Of a stretch of 64,000 nucleotides of DNA, positions 50,990-58,779 are shown piece after piece. The stretch's first letter is position 1, and each line of letters starts with the position of its first letter. The notes beneath the pieces are model-generated. The model did not search any database and was not told where the DNA came from. It was given only the letters and a program-made list of their open reading frames with translations. The translations under genes and the position numbers were made by a program. Origin of the DNA: JBBRMW01 sp965246845 (GTDB taxonomy: Bacteria > Chloroflexota > Anaerolineae > Aggregatilineales > UBA2796); assembly GCA_965246845.1 (NCBI GenBank), contig CBDFFR010000012.1, positions 930,001 through 994,000 of the forward strand, in the 5' to 3' direction.

Positions 50990-52750
50990 CTACCGCGCTG
51001 CGGTTGCTGCCATCGTCGCATTCATGGTGGCGCTGGTGGTCGCCCCAGCAGTAGCCGCACGGGTCGCTGCGGTCGTGGCGCTGGTGGTCGCGCCCGCAGT
51101 GGCTACACTCATTGCGCCTGCGGTGAATGCCGCTGGTGCATCCTCACCGAAGTATTTGCGATAGGCGGTGTTGTACGTGCCATCGGCGATGACGGCGCGC
51201 AAGCCCGCGTTGATCTTGTTAAGCAGGTCGGCGCAATCCTTACGGACGGCGATACCAAGCGGCTCCGAGGTCAGGTTTTGCTTGACGACGGCGAGGCCGA
51301 GGTTCGGCTGTTCCGCGACGATATTCAACGCCACAGGCGAGTCGATGATTACGGCTTCTACGTCCTTGTTCGCGAGCGCAGTGAGCGCTTCCGGCGCGAG
51401 CGTGAAGCCGCTCAGGGTCGCGTTCTTGATTTGCGCGGTCGCAAATTCTTCGCCGGTCGTCCCCTTTTGGACGCCGATCTTCAACCCGGCCAGCGCTTCA
51501 ATGCTGTTGTACTTCGTCGCATCGGCCTTGCGAACCGTGATCGACTGACTGGTGATGAAGTACGGGTTACTGAAATCGACCGTCTGCGCGCGTACCGGGG
51601 TGATGCTCGCGCTGCTGATCACGACGTCGTAATCGCCCTGCGCCAGCTTGCCGAAGATCGTATCGAAGTTTTCGTTGGTGATCGTTACATCGAGCGCTTG
51701 CGACTTCGCAATCGCCTTGATCAGGTCCACATCGAAGCCTTCAATCTGCTTGGTCTGCTCGTTCACGCTCTCGAACGGCTTGTAGCTCGCATCGGAAGCG
51801 ATCTTGATCACACCATTGGCGGCACACGCCTTACCTGTGACGGCGGCAGTTGCAGCGCTGGTCGGGGCGGCGGTTGCGGCGGTAGTCGCACGCAAAGTGG
51901 CAGCCATTGTCGCGCTCATGGTTGCCGCGGCGGTCGCGGTTGCCGGGGAAGTGGCGGCCATTGTCGCCATTATTGTCGCGGCAGTGGTCGGAGCCATCGT
52001 CGCCATCATCGTCGTGGCGCTTGTCGGCAGCATCGCAATCGCGACAGTGGCGGCGCTGGTCGCGGTCGCCGGGGAGGTGGCAGCCATCGTTGCCATCATT
52101 GTCGCGGGGATCGTCGCAGCAGTCGTCGCGCGCACAGTGGGAGCCATCGTCGCCATCATTGTTGCGGCACTGGTCGCGCGCATAGTGGCGGCCATCGTTG
52201 CAGCAGCAGTCGGAGCGGCAGTGACAGGTACTGCGGCAATCGCGATGAGGGTAAGGCTAGTTGTGGGAGCCATAGTCACCATCATCGTTGCCGCACTCGT
52301 CGCGCGCACCGTTGCTGCAATTGTCGCAGCACTGGTTGCGGTCGCCGCAGTCGTCGCGCTCATGGTTGTCATCATCGCGGCGGTCGAAGCCATTGTTGCG
52401 GCGGTTGTTGCGCGCACAGTAGCCGCAATCGTTGCAGCGGTGGTCGCGTTAGTCGGGAGAACCGCAACCGCGACGGTGGCGGCAGTCGTTGCACCGGCTG
52501 TAGCAGTCGCGGCGGTCGTTGCACGCACAGTGGCAGCAGTCGTCGCGGCGCTAGTTGCGCCCGCAGTTACGGCGGTTGTCGCCTGAGCGGTGGCAGCCGC
52601 AGTCAACGTCGGAGCTGTGGTCGGCGGGACGGTTGTGTTAACGGGCGCGGCGGTCGGTACTGTCGTCGGGGTCGGCGTTCCCGCGCAAGCGGTCAGCGCC
52701 AGTGCGAGCAACGGAATTGCTCCCACTTTGAGGATACTACGTAAGGTCAT
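50990..52750 (-). CDS. Polar amino-acid ABC substrate-binding lipoprotein with extreme Ala/Thr repeats
   Basis: 586 residues. Lipoprotein signal LLALALTACAGT (lipobox Cys about 22), Pro/Thr linker, then about 280 residues made almost only of A, T, M, V and S in degenerate units like ATTAATVRATTAAT (to about 303). The binding domain (about 305-535) is family 3: GVIKIASDASYKPFESVNEQ, IEGFDVDLIKAIAKSQ, DVVISSASITPVRAQTVDFS, LKIGVQKGTTGEEFA, RKYFGEDAP. A second Ala/Thr tail of about 50 residues ends the protein. The normal length is about 260. The repeat may act as a flexible wall-spanning stalk, possibly O-glycosylated. Confidence 0.9.
   Translation of the reverse strand: MTLRSILKVGAIPLLALALTACAGTPTPTTVPTAAPVNTTVPPTTAPTLTAAATAQATTAVTAGATSAATTAATVRATTAATATAGATTAATVAVAVLPTNATTAATIAATVRATTAATMASTAAMMTTMSATTAATATSAATIAATVRATSAATMMVTMAPTTSLTLIAIAAVPVTAAPTAAATMAATMRATSAATMMATMAPTVRATTAATIPATMMATMAATSPATATSAATVAIAMLPTSATTMMATMAPTTAATIMATMAATSPATATAAATMSATMAATLRATTAATAAPTSAATAAVTGKACAANGVIKIASDASYKPFESVNEQTKQIEGFDVDLIKAIAKSQALDVTITNENFDTIFGKLAQGDYDVVISSASITPVRAQTVDFSNPYFITSQSITVRKADATKYNSIEALAGLKIGVQKGTTGEEFATAQIKNATLSGFTLAPEALTALANKDVEAVIIDSPVALNIVAEQPNLGLAVVKQNLTSEPLGIAVRKDCADLLNKINAGLRAVIADGTYNTAYRKYFGEDAPAAFTAGAMSVATAGATTSATTAATRAATAGATTSATMNATMAATAAR
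51830..52690. repeat. Degenerate GC-rich tandem repeats coding the Ala/Thr stalk
   Basis: Short units such as GTCGCGCGCACAGTGGC and GCCATCGTCGCCATCATTGT recur with variable spacing, coding AATVRAT or MMATMA-like stretches. The antisense strand therefore has a long false open frame full of VAAIVA. A further short block lies at 50990-51140. Confidence 0.8.
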
Positions 52751-52804
52751 ACGTCCTGCTCCTGTTCGATTCAGAGGGTTTGCTGGCAGATTTATAACGT
52801 TAGC

Positions 52805-52832
52805 ATCATATATGAGGAGAATTAAAAGTCAA
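52805..52832 (-). promoter_or_regulatory. Promoter of the amino-acid transporter operon
   Basis: TTGACT (52832-52827), 16-bp spacer, TATGAT (52810-52805) on the minus strand. AGGAG lies about 10 nt before the ATG at 52750. Confidence 0.7.
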
Positions 52833-52867
52833 CAGTTACTTGGCTGATTTAACAACCCACCAGTTCG

Positions 52868-53536
52868 TCAATGCAGCTTTTCCGCAATGAACACAACCGA
52901 TGCGCTGCGGCGGTGCGGCTCGATGACATGCCGCAGGCCGAATCCGGCGTCGGTGAAGCGCGTCATCCAGTGGTCATCGGCCAGTTCCGACCGGCGCTGC
53001 CCGGTCGCGCGGTACAGCGCTTCGAGTGTGAGCGTCGCGGCGTCGGCCTTCGTGAAAAGCGCATTCGGGACGAAGACGAGCCGCCCACCCGGTTTGAGGA
53101 CGCGATAGCTTTCCGCGATCATTGCGGGTTCCGTGATGAAATTGGTCGGAAACGTGCTTAGGATCGCATCGAATGCGCCCGCCGGGAAAGGCAGTCCAAA
53201 GACATCCGCACGTACCAGTTGCGGCGTAAATCCCAGACGGCGCAGCTTGCGCGCGGTGATGCGCCCCATTGCGCGGCTGAGGTCCAGCCCCACCACATGG
53301 AAGCCCATCGCGCGCAAATCGAGGTGAATATTGCCCGTGCCATGCGCCACTTCGAGCAGCCGCGCCGCCGATCCCGGCTGAATGTTCAGGTGTTTGATCC
53401 CGCTGCGCCCCCACGCGCGCCATTCCCCGAAACTGACGATGCGGCTCACCAGATCATAAGTCCACGCCAGTTCATTGTAGAGCAGCCGATAGCCCAATCG
53501 AAGCAGCCGTACCCACGTGCGACGAATGGGCTTCAC
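52868..53536 (-). CDS. Class I SAM-dependent methyltransferase
   Basis: 222 residues. LLEVAHGTGNIHLDLRAMGF (motif I, with A in place of the usual G/D in VAxGxG), VVGLDLSRAMGRITARKL, LPFPAGAFDAILSTFPTNFI, SYRVLKPGGRLVFVP. UbiE/Methyltransf_11 type; the N-terminal YNELAWTYDLVSRIVSFGEW also fits. Substrate unknown. Overlaps the next upstream gene by 4 nt. Confidence 0.9.
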   Translation of the reverse strand: MKPIRRTWVRLLRLGYRLLYNELAWTYDLVSRIVSFGEWRAWGRSGIKHLNIQPGSAARLLEVAHGTGNIHLDLRAMGFHVVGLDLSRAMGRITARKLRRLGFTPQLVRADVFGLPFPAGAFDAILSTFPTNFITEPAMIAESYRVLKPGGRLVFVPNALFTKADAATLTLEALYRATGQRRSELADDHWMTRFTDAGFGLRHVIEPHRRSASVVFIAEKLH

Positions 53537-54132
53537 AGCGTTTCCAGCGTAAGCGTCACGTCGTCATAGGAAGTCGGCGCGAAGTCCCGTTGTAGCGCCG
53601 CAACAAGGTACGGAAAGCGCTCCGCCGGGACGTTCACACCCGCGAGGATGAGCGGCTCCATTTCGGTTTGTTCCGATAATTCGAGCGCCGCAATCAGGCT
53701 TTGTTGCAATGCTGCCAGCGCATCCCCGCCATGCCAGCCTGCATTGAATTCAGCCGCCCCATGTACTGCGGCATAGACTTTGCTAACCGTGAGGTTCAGC
53801 GGCAAGCGGCGCGCGGTGAGGTCTGCCGTGAGTTGCGCCGCTCGCGCGCTATCCATCTCAAGCGCGGGCGAGCGATACCACAATGCGGCGTCAATCGGCT
53901 CCAGACCCGCCGCGTGGCGAACCGTGTTGATTCGATCCGCAAGCAGCGCGGGTAGCCGGATCGAAAAGGTGTGATGCGGGATTGGCGGTATGGGCTTCGC
54001 AACGGTCGGCGTTGGCGCAACAGTCCTAAGCGTTGGCCGGATCGGTGCAGGCTTCACCGGACGCGGTTCGCTGCCGTCTTCGTCCGGTGGAAGCCCGTCA
54101 TCCAGCGGTTCGTAGCGTAGATCGTCGCTCAT
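53533..54132 (-). CDS. Hypothetical protein (199 aa), possibly a degenerate 2H phosphoesterase fold
   Basis: No family recognised. The N-terminal 50 residues are acidic and Pro-rich (disordered). The remainder starts HHTFSIRLPALLADRINTVR and ends FAPTSYDDVTLTLETL. A first strand followed by LP..L and a helix, and a final DVTLTLETL strand, recall LigT-like 2H phosphoesterases, but only one HxT-like motif is present and at the wrong place for catalysis. Overlaps both neighbours by 4 nt (methyltransferase and deacetylase). Confidence 0.45.
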   Translation of the reverse strand: MSDDLRYEPLDDGLPPDEDGSEPRPVKPAPIRPTLRTVAPTPTVAKPIPPIPHHTFSIRLPALLADRINTVRHAAGLEPIDAALWYRSPALEMDSARAAQLTADLTARRLPLNLTVSKVYAAVHGAAEFNAGWHGGDALAALQQSLIAALELSEQTEMEPLILAGVNVPAERFPYLVAALQRDFAPTSYDDVTLTLETL

Positions 54133-54971
54133 GACACCTGTCCGAACGTGACCAGCCTGATACTCTCGCTGGCGAGCAGTTCCTTCGCGCTGCGGTGCGT
54201 GAGCGCAGTCATTTCGGCCTCACGCGCGACGCCGTAGCTGGAGTTCAGGTCCGGTTCGACATAACCGGGGTGGCACATCAATTCGGTTGTGCCGTCGCCC
54301 GTCTGCGCGAGGACGAGCAGCAAATCACCAAGCGTTACGCGCTCATAAAAATCGCCCGCGAAGTGATCCGGGCAGCGCACGCCGGAAGCGGGCAGCGCCG
54401 TTTGTATCAGTTCATCGATCTGCGGCGCGATCTCCGCGTACCACGCTTCGGGCAGGCCGGGTTGCAGCTTGCGCAGCATGGAATCCGCGCCCGCCTCGAA
54501 GCCGGGATTGCGGATTGGGACCCTGAGCGCGGCGGCGATGTCGAGCAGCGCGCGAAACCCATCCGGGAACAGGTACAGCGTGTGATGATGCGAATCCAAA
54601 TGATCGGGATCGCGCCCGGTGATCGCGCGGAAGCGCTCAAGCTGCGCGCCGAGTTCCATACGCAGTTCGCTCGCGTACACTTTATGATACTGGGTCAGGA
54701 ACGCCGCGACTGGGTAAGGCTTGCCGTCCAACCCGTGCAGCGAGGGCGAGGCCGTCAGCAGCGGCATGTTCCCGGTAATCGAGAAGTGCAGGCCGAGGCC
54801 GAGGTTCGGTGTCTCCGCGAGCGCGGTCCGCACGTCAGATTCCGCACTGGCATAGCCAACCATTACCGTCGTCGAGGTGACGATGCCTTTCTGGTGCGCG
54901 TCGCGGATGCCCCGGCTCACGCCCGGCGTCAGGCCGTAATCATCGGCGTTGACAATCAATGATTTCGTCAT
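54129..54971 (-). CDS. ChbG/HpnK (YdjC-like) carbohydrate deacetylase
   Basis: 280 residues. LIVNADDYGLTPGVSRGIRD with metal Asp, LGLGLHFSITG, DPDHLDSHHHTLYLFPDGFR with metal His residues, ELMCHPGYVEPDL. Deacetylates N-acetylated sugars (chitin oligomers or hopanoid-linked GlcNAc in known members). Overlaps the NAD(P)HX gene and the hypothetical by 4 nt each. Confidence 0.92.
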   Translation of the reverse strand: MTKSLIVNADDYGLTPGVSRGIRDAHQKGIVTSTTVMVGYASAESDVRTALAETPNLGLGLHFSITGNMPLLTASPSLHGLDGKPYPVAAFLTQYHKVYASELRMELGAQLERFRAITGRDPDHLDSHHHTLYLFPDGFRALLDIAAALRVPIRNPGFEAGADSMLRKLQPGLPEAWYAEIAPQIDELIQTALPASGVRCPDHFAGDFYERVTLGDLLLVLAQTGDGTTELMCHPGYVEPDLNSSYGVAREAEMTALTHRSAKELLASESIRLVTFGQVS

Positions 54972-56740
54972 GACTGCACCTCATGGTCCAATTCGATAAT
55001 AACGTCATGCAGTGAATTGCTAATGGAACTCGCCAATACGCCGGAATTGCCCCATATTTGCGCCTGCTTTCGACCCGCAGCGCCGTGTAGATACACCCCC
55101 GCCACCGCTGCATCGAACGGATCGACCTTCTGCGCGATGAGGCCGCCAATCACGCCGGAGAGGACGTCCCCCGTTCCGGCCTTCGCGAGTGCGCTGGTCG
55201 CAAAGGGTGACACTACACAGCGCCCGTCCGGGTCCGCAACGACGGTGAATGCACCCTTCAAGACGACGATCTGGTTCCATTCGGCTGCCTTTTCGCGCGC
55301 CAGTTTCCAGCGGTCGGCCTGTACCTTCTCCCACGCGCTGCTCTGCTCGTCATCGACGAAGCCACAGAGCCGCGCCATTTCGCCCGCGTGCGGCGTTAGC
55401 ACCGAGCGCGCCGAGAGCCGTTCGTGCCACTTGTCCATTTTCGCGAGCAGGTTGAGCGCGTCCGCATCGATGACCATTGGCGGGAGCGGCGCGAGCGGCT
55501 TGGATTCCTTGCTCGCCGCGCCAGAGGCAGGCAGCGCGAACCCGATTGTGCGCCCCTTCGCGCCGCGCCCATCCGCGCTGAGGAGCGCATCGAGCATCGC
55601 GGCGGTGGGCGGCTCGTGGCCGATGCCCGGTCCCAACACCAGCGCGGTATACCCATCTAATCCCGCACGGAGTTCACGCGCGGCGGCCTCGTTGAGCGCG
55701 CCGTTCTCGTGCGGGAGCGGGAGCCACGTCGCTTCCAGTACGTGCGCGCCGATAATCGACATGAGGACCTGCGGCGTCGCAATCGTGACCAGCCCTGCGC
55801 CGACCCGGTATGCCGCCATCGCCGCCAGCGCGGGCGCACCTGTATAATTGATCGAACCGCCCACGACCATCGCCTTGCCGTGACCCTGCTTGCTATCACT
55901 GTCAGAGCGCTTCGGGAGTAATGGCGCGACGACCGACGGCTCTGCGAGGTTGAGTTTGTGATCTTTCGGCTGCACTTTTTCTGGGAGGTCGAGCGGCGCA
56001 ATGTGCAATTCGCCGACAGCTTCCGCACCGGGGAACATCAGCAGGCCGGGCTTCGCGCCCTCGAAGGTGATCGTGTGGTCGGCGTGAAACGCGTTCTTAT
56101 CCAGCGCGCCCGTATCCGCATCCAGCCCGGTTGGGAGATCGACGGCAACAATCAGCGGACGATCTTTGATCCCGGAATAAACTTCGCCGAAGCGAATAGT
56201 GACCTCAGCGAACTGTGAGAAGAGGTTTCGGAATGCGACAGGCGGGCGGTCCTTTTTCCTATCTTCAAGCGCCTTGTGAATCTGGCGCATTTCCTTCTCA
56301 AGGTCGCCCTTGAGTGGCAGTTCCGCGCCTGTCCCTAATATTGCATCCACGAGAATATCCGCGTTAGCGACCATCGTGCGCAGCACACGATAGCCCTGCG
56401 GCGCATCGAACGCCGTATCCGCGACAAGCACGCCCGCCTCGCGCAGCGCGGTCACTTTCGGGTCGTCGGCGGGGCGTTCCTGCACGAGGAACACGCTCAG
56501 GGAGATATTCAGCGTGCCGACCAGCGCCTGCGCCGCAACGAGACCGTCCCCGCCGTTGTTGCCCTTGCCGCAGAGGATCGCAACGCGGATTTCCTGTCCC
56601 ATGCTCCCCACCACGAGCGCCTTGATCAACTCTGCGACCGCGCGCCCGGCGCGTTCCATCATCTGTTCGTAAGTAGTCCCGGCGGCATCGGCAGCGGCTT
56701 CGAGGGCGCGCATTTGTTCGACGGTGAGTATTTTCGCCAT
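54968..56740 (-). CDS. nnr: Bifunctional NAD(P)HX epimerase/dehydratase
   Basis: 590 residues from ATG 56740, the start that gives MAKILTVEQMRALEAAADAA; a start at 56767 is also open. N-terminal epimerase (YjeF_N, about 1-225): ILCGKGNNGGDGLVAAQAL, DILVDAILGTGAELPL, AVDLPTGLDADTG. C-terminal ADP/ATP-dependent dehydratase (about 255-585): GKAMVVGGSINYTGAPALAA, GPGIGHEPPT, VLTPHAGEMARLCG, AKAGTGDVLSGVIGGLIAQK. Repairs hydrated NADH/NADPH. The stretch around 155-185 (HKALEDRKKDRPPVAFRNLF) is an extra charged insertion. Confidence 0.94.
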   Translation of the reverse strand: MAKILTVEQMRALEAAADAAGTTYEQMMERAGRAVAELIKALVVGSMGQEIRVAILCGKGNNGGDGLVAAQALVGTLNISLSVFLVQERPADDPKVTALREAGVLVADTAFDAPQGYRVLRTMVANADILVDAILGTGAELPLKGDLEKEMRQIHKALEDRKKDRPPVAFRNLFSQFAEVTIRFGEVYSGIKDRPLIVAVDLPTGLDADTGALDKNAFHADHTITFEGAKPGLLMFPGAEAVGELHIAPLDLPEKVQPKDHKLNLAEPSVVAPLLPKRSDSDSKQGHGKAMVVGGSINYTGAPALAAMAAYRVGAGLVTIATPQVLMSIIGAHVLEATWLPLPHENGALNEAAARELRAGLDGYTALVLGPGIGHEPPTAAMLDALLSADGRGAKGRTIGFALPASGAASKESKPLAPLPPMVIDADALNLLAKMDKWHERLSARSVLTPHAGEMARLCGFVDDEQSSAWEKVQADRWKLAREKAAEWNQIVVLKGAFTVVADPDGRCVVSPFATSALAKAGTGDVLSGVIGGLIAQKVDPFDAAVAGVYLHGAAGRKQAQIWGNSGVLASSISNSLHDVIIELDHEVQS

Positions 56741-56797
56741 GTGTTCTAATCGCTTTGCATAATCCATCTACAAAGCAGATTGTAATGCGCGCCGCTT

Positions 56798-56837
56798 AAA
56801 AACAAAACGAGCGGCTCCCGCTGTGCGAGGCCGCCCG
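56798..56837 (-). terminator. Intrinsic terminator after the 35-aa ORF
   Basis: On the minus strand CGGGCGGC-N14-GCCGCTCG (one G-T pair), followed by TTTTGTTTTT. Ends 24 nt after the small ORF stop. Confidence 0.8.
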
Positions 56838-56860
56838 CTTCAACCTATTTGCATGAGAAC

Positions 56861-56968
56861 CTATCGCCCGGAGAACGCCAACTGGATTGCTACACCGATC
56901 ACCAGCACCGCCATGCACAGCAGCATGAACAGGGTGATGTATAGATTTCGCTTGCCTGTTGTGAGCAT
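56861..56968 (-). CDS. Small single-pass membrane peptide (35 aa)
   Basis: ATG at 56968, GAGGGAG about 8 nt upstream, stop at 56861. The product begins MLTTGKRNLYITLFMLLCMA and continues with a hydrophobic helix to about residue 32, then SGR. One membrane segment with a basic N-terminus. It has its own terminator and lies 120 bp upstream of the NAD(P)HX gene on the same strand. Too short for ordinary gene finding; family unknown. Confidence 0.65.
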   Translation of the reverse strand: MLTTGKRNLYITLFMLLCMAVLVIGVAIQLAFSGR

Positions 56969-57125
56969 TGCCAGCTCCCTCGCTACCATCGTACCCAGAC
57001 TTTAGCACTGCGACGCCGAAAAGTATTATCAAAGTGCAAAATCTTTGAGCAAATATTGTGCAGACCGTAGAATGCAGTAACAATCGGACGCATCCGCTCA
57101 CCTGCCTTGAGACCTTCGACAAGCT

Positions 57126-57542
57126 TTGAACGACATCATCTTACTTATGGCGATGTTTGGAATAGAGTTCATCATCTGGTGTGTTCAGTTGTCTCTTGTG
57201 TGTTTGATGGTGGTGAAACTGCAACTCGTTCGGAAGCCACATTGTGTCTTCAAGTATCCGATTAGCATTCTTTCGGGACTTATGTTCATGTGGCTGGACT
57301 GGAAACCGCAGCGTCTCGAAAAACATTGGGGCAGCCTCTGGGTGCTACTGTCTTTTTCCCTTATAGTCACGGCGCTTCCTGCGTTCTTGGTCCTGTTTTT
57401 GATCGTGTTGATGTTCACATTCTCGATATACGGTGTTGTTATAGCCGGCATCATCGTTCTATGTGCTGCTATTCTTGAGATGAGAATTGTTCGTGGTGTT
57501 GTTCGTAACGTCACAGAAAGGCATCCAACTGAATTAGGTTAG
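57126..57542 (+). CDS. Hypothetical membrane protein (about 138 aa)
   Basis: Starts at TTG 57126 or ATG 57147. Three to four hydrophobic segments (about 4-32, 42-58, 72-95, 98-120) and a basic C-terminus (RIVRGVVRNVTERHPTE). Composition is more AT-rich than the neighbours, and no family is recognised. Its last codons overlap the minus-strand ORF at 57534. Confidence 0.5.
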   Translation: MNDIILLMAMFGIEFIIWCVQLSLVCLMVVKLQLVRKPHCVFKYPISILSGLMFMWLDWKPQRLEKHWGSLWVLLSFSLIVTALPAFLVLFLIVLMFTFSIYGVVIAGIIVLCAAILEMRIVRGVVRNVTERHPTELG

Positions 57543-57815
57543 CGGCGATTTGCCGAGTACCCGCCACGCGAACCGCAGCATCAATTTCATATGCTCGATG
57601 GCTTGCTCCACGTCAAGCGTACCATCTCCCGCATCAAACCAGTGAACGTCGATAGCTTTGCCGAGCAACCGCAGTTTGTCCTCATGAGTGCGCGTCAGGT
57701 CTTGGAGTGCGACACGTGACCAAACGATTTTGGGGGCGCGGAAACGTTGCGTCCAGAGCGCGTCGGGTGCGAGACCGGAGGTTGTATCATGCCTCCAATC
57801 CGTCTTGCAAGGCAA
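57534..57815 (-). CDS. Short hypothetical ORF after the soluble kinase
   Basis: Protein-like C-terminal stretch (LAPDALWTQRFRAPKIVWSR ... DVHWFDAGDGTLDVEQAIEH, MKLMLRFAWRVLGKSPLT) but no clear start: a TTG at 57815, inside the end of the kinase gene, is the best candidate. It may be a real small protein co-translated with the kinase or a frame-shifted extension. Low confidence. Confidence 0.35.
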   Translation of the reverse strand: MPCKTDWRHDTTSGLAPDALWTQRFRAPKIVWSRVALQDLTRTHEDKLRLLGKAIDVHWFDAGDGTLDVEQAIEHMKLMLRFAWRVLGKSPLT

Positions 57816-58602
57816 GCAGAGCGGCGTGCAGTTCTGCGCTCGACATGCGTTGCGTGGGGTCCTTGACGAGCAGACTGCCGACCAACCGCGCGAGGTCTGG
57901 GGGCATACCGGGTCGCAAGACAGCGACATCTGGTGCGGGTTGTTTCAAAATTGCGTTGAAGCGTTGCATGACATCGCTTCCCGTAAAAGGGCGTTGCCCG
58001 ATCAGCAACTCGAACAGGGTGATTCCCATTGCCCAGACGTCAATGGAGATTGAATACTGCTGCGTTTGCAGCATCTCCGGGGCGATATATTCCTGCGTAC
58101 CCGTGACAATACCCTGCGCGACGGCGGCTTTGCTGAGTTTGATACGTGCCAGTCCATATTCTACGAGAGTTGGTACATCGTCAGCTTTGAAGAGAATGTT
58201 GCCGGGCTTCACATCCTGATGCACCAGTCCCAAGCTATGGCCGTGTGCAAGCACATCGGCAATTGGCGTCGTATAGCGAAGCACGTCACGGATTGGCATG
58301 GGTTGTGTGCTGGCGCGGTCTGCGAGCGTCCCGCCAGAAAAGTAGTCCATAACCAGATAGTAGAGGTCGTCCTGCTTGGTTACGTCACGTACCCGCGCAA
58401 TATTCGGGTGGTCGAGGGCGTTAAGCCGCTTACTCTCCGCGATGAATTCCTGCACTCGCTCCGGTGCGCTGTGCGTGTATTCACGGTGCAGCCGCTTCAC
58501 CGCGACTGCTTCTCCAGTCGTGCTGTCGACTGCATGGAAGGTGTCGCCCAAGCCGCCTGCCGCGATCTGTTCTCTCAACTCGTAACGTTCATTCAAAAAC
58601 AT
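57787..58602 (-). CDS. Hanks-type Ser/Thr kinase with degenerate HQD/EYG motifs
   Basis: 271 residues, kinase domain only, no membrane segment. Gly loop IAAGGLGDTF (13-22), VAVK with Lys36, Glu56 in helix C, LVHQDVKPGNILF (127-138) where HRD is HQD, but the catalytic Asp130 and Asn135 are kept. The DFG motif is VEYG (147-150): the Mg-binding Asp is Glu. APE is present (EYIAPEM), then DVWAMGITLFELLIGQRPF. Glu at DFG is seen in some weakly active or pseudo-kinases; activity must be tested. Lies divergent to rocA-like. Confidence 0.88.
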   Translation of the reverse strand: MFLNERYELREQIAAGGLGDTFHAVDSTTGEAVAVKRLHREYTHSAPERVQEFIAESKRLNALDHPNIARVRDVTKQDDLYYLVMDYFSGGTLADRASTQPMPIRDVLRYTTPIADVLAHGHSLGLVHQDVKPGNILFKADDVPTLVEYGLARIKLSKAAVAQGIVTGTQEYIAPEMLQTQQYSISIDVWAMGITLFELLIGQRPFTGSDVMQRFNAILKQPAPDVAVLRPGMPPDLARLVGSLLVKDPTQRMSSAELHAALLALQDGLEA

Positions 58603-58779
58603 TTGTAGCTCCTGATTGGAGATTTTAGTCTACAGGTAAACCCGAAAATGCGCCTGCCGACTTGCTATCCACACCTAAAAGGCCGATATTTGTAGTTCCC
58701 GTGCACCTGCATTACGCTTGATGTGTGCCGGATTGCACTCTAAAATCGCATAATCTGGTACAACACAGGAGCAAACTCG

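Noticed and set aside
51830..52690. Repeated units that could suggest a CRISPR array
   Set aside because: Units are short, degenerate, in frame and code the Ala/Thr stalk; no constant repeat with unique spacers and no cas genes.
51278..52744. Long plus-strand frames rich in VAAIVA or Gly/Arg/His
   Set aside because: Antisense of the Ala/Thr repeat region of the binding protein; low-complexity artefact.
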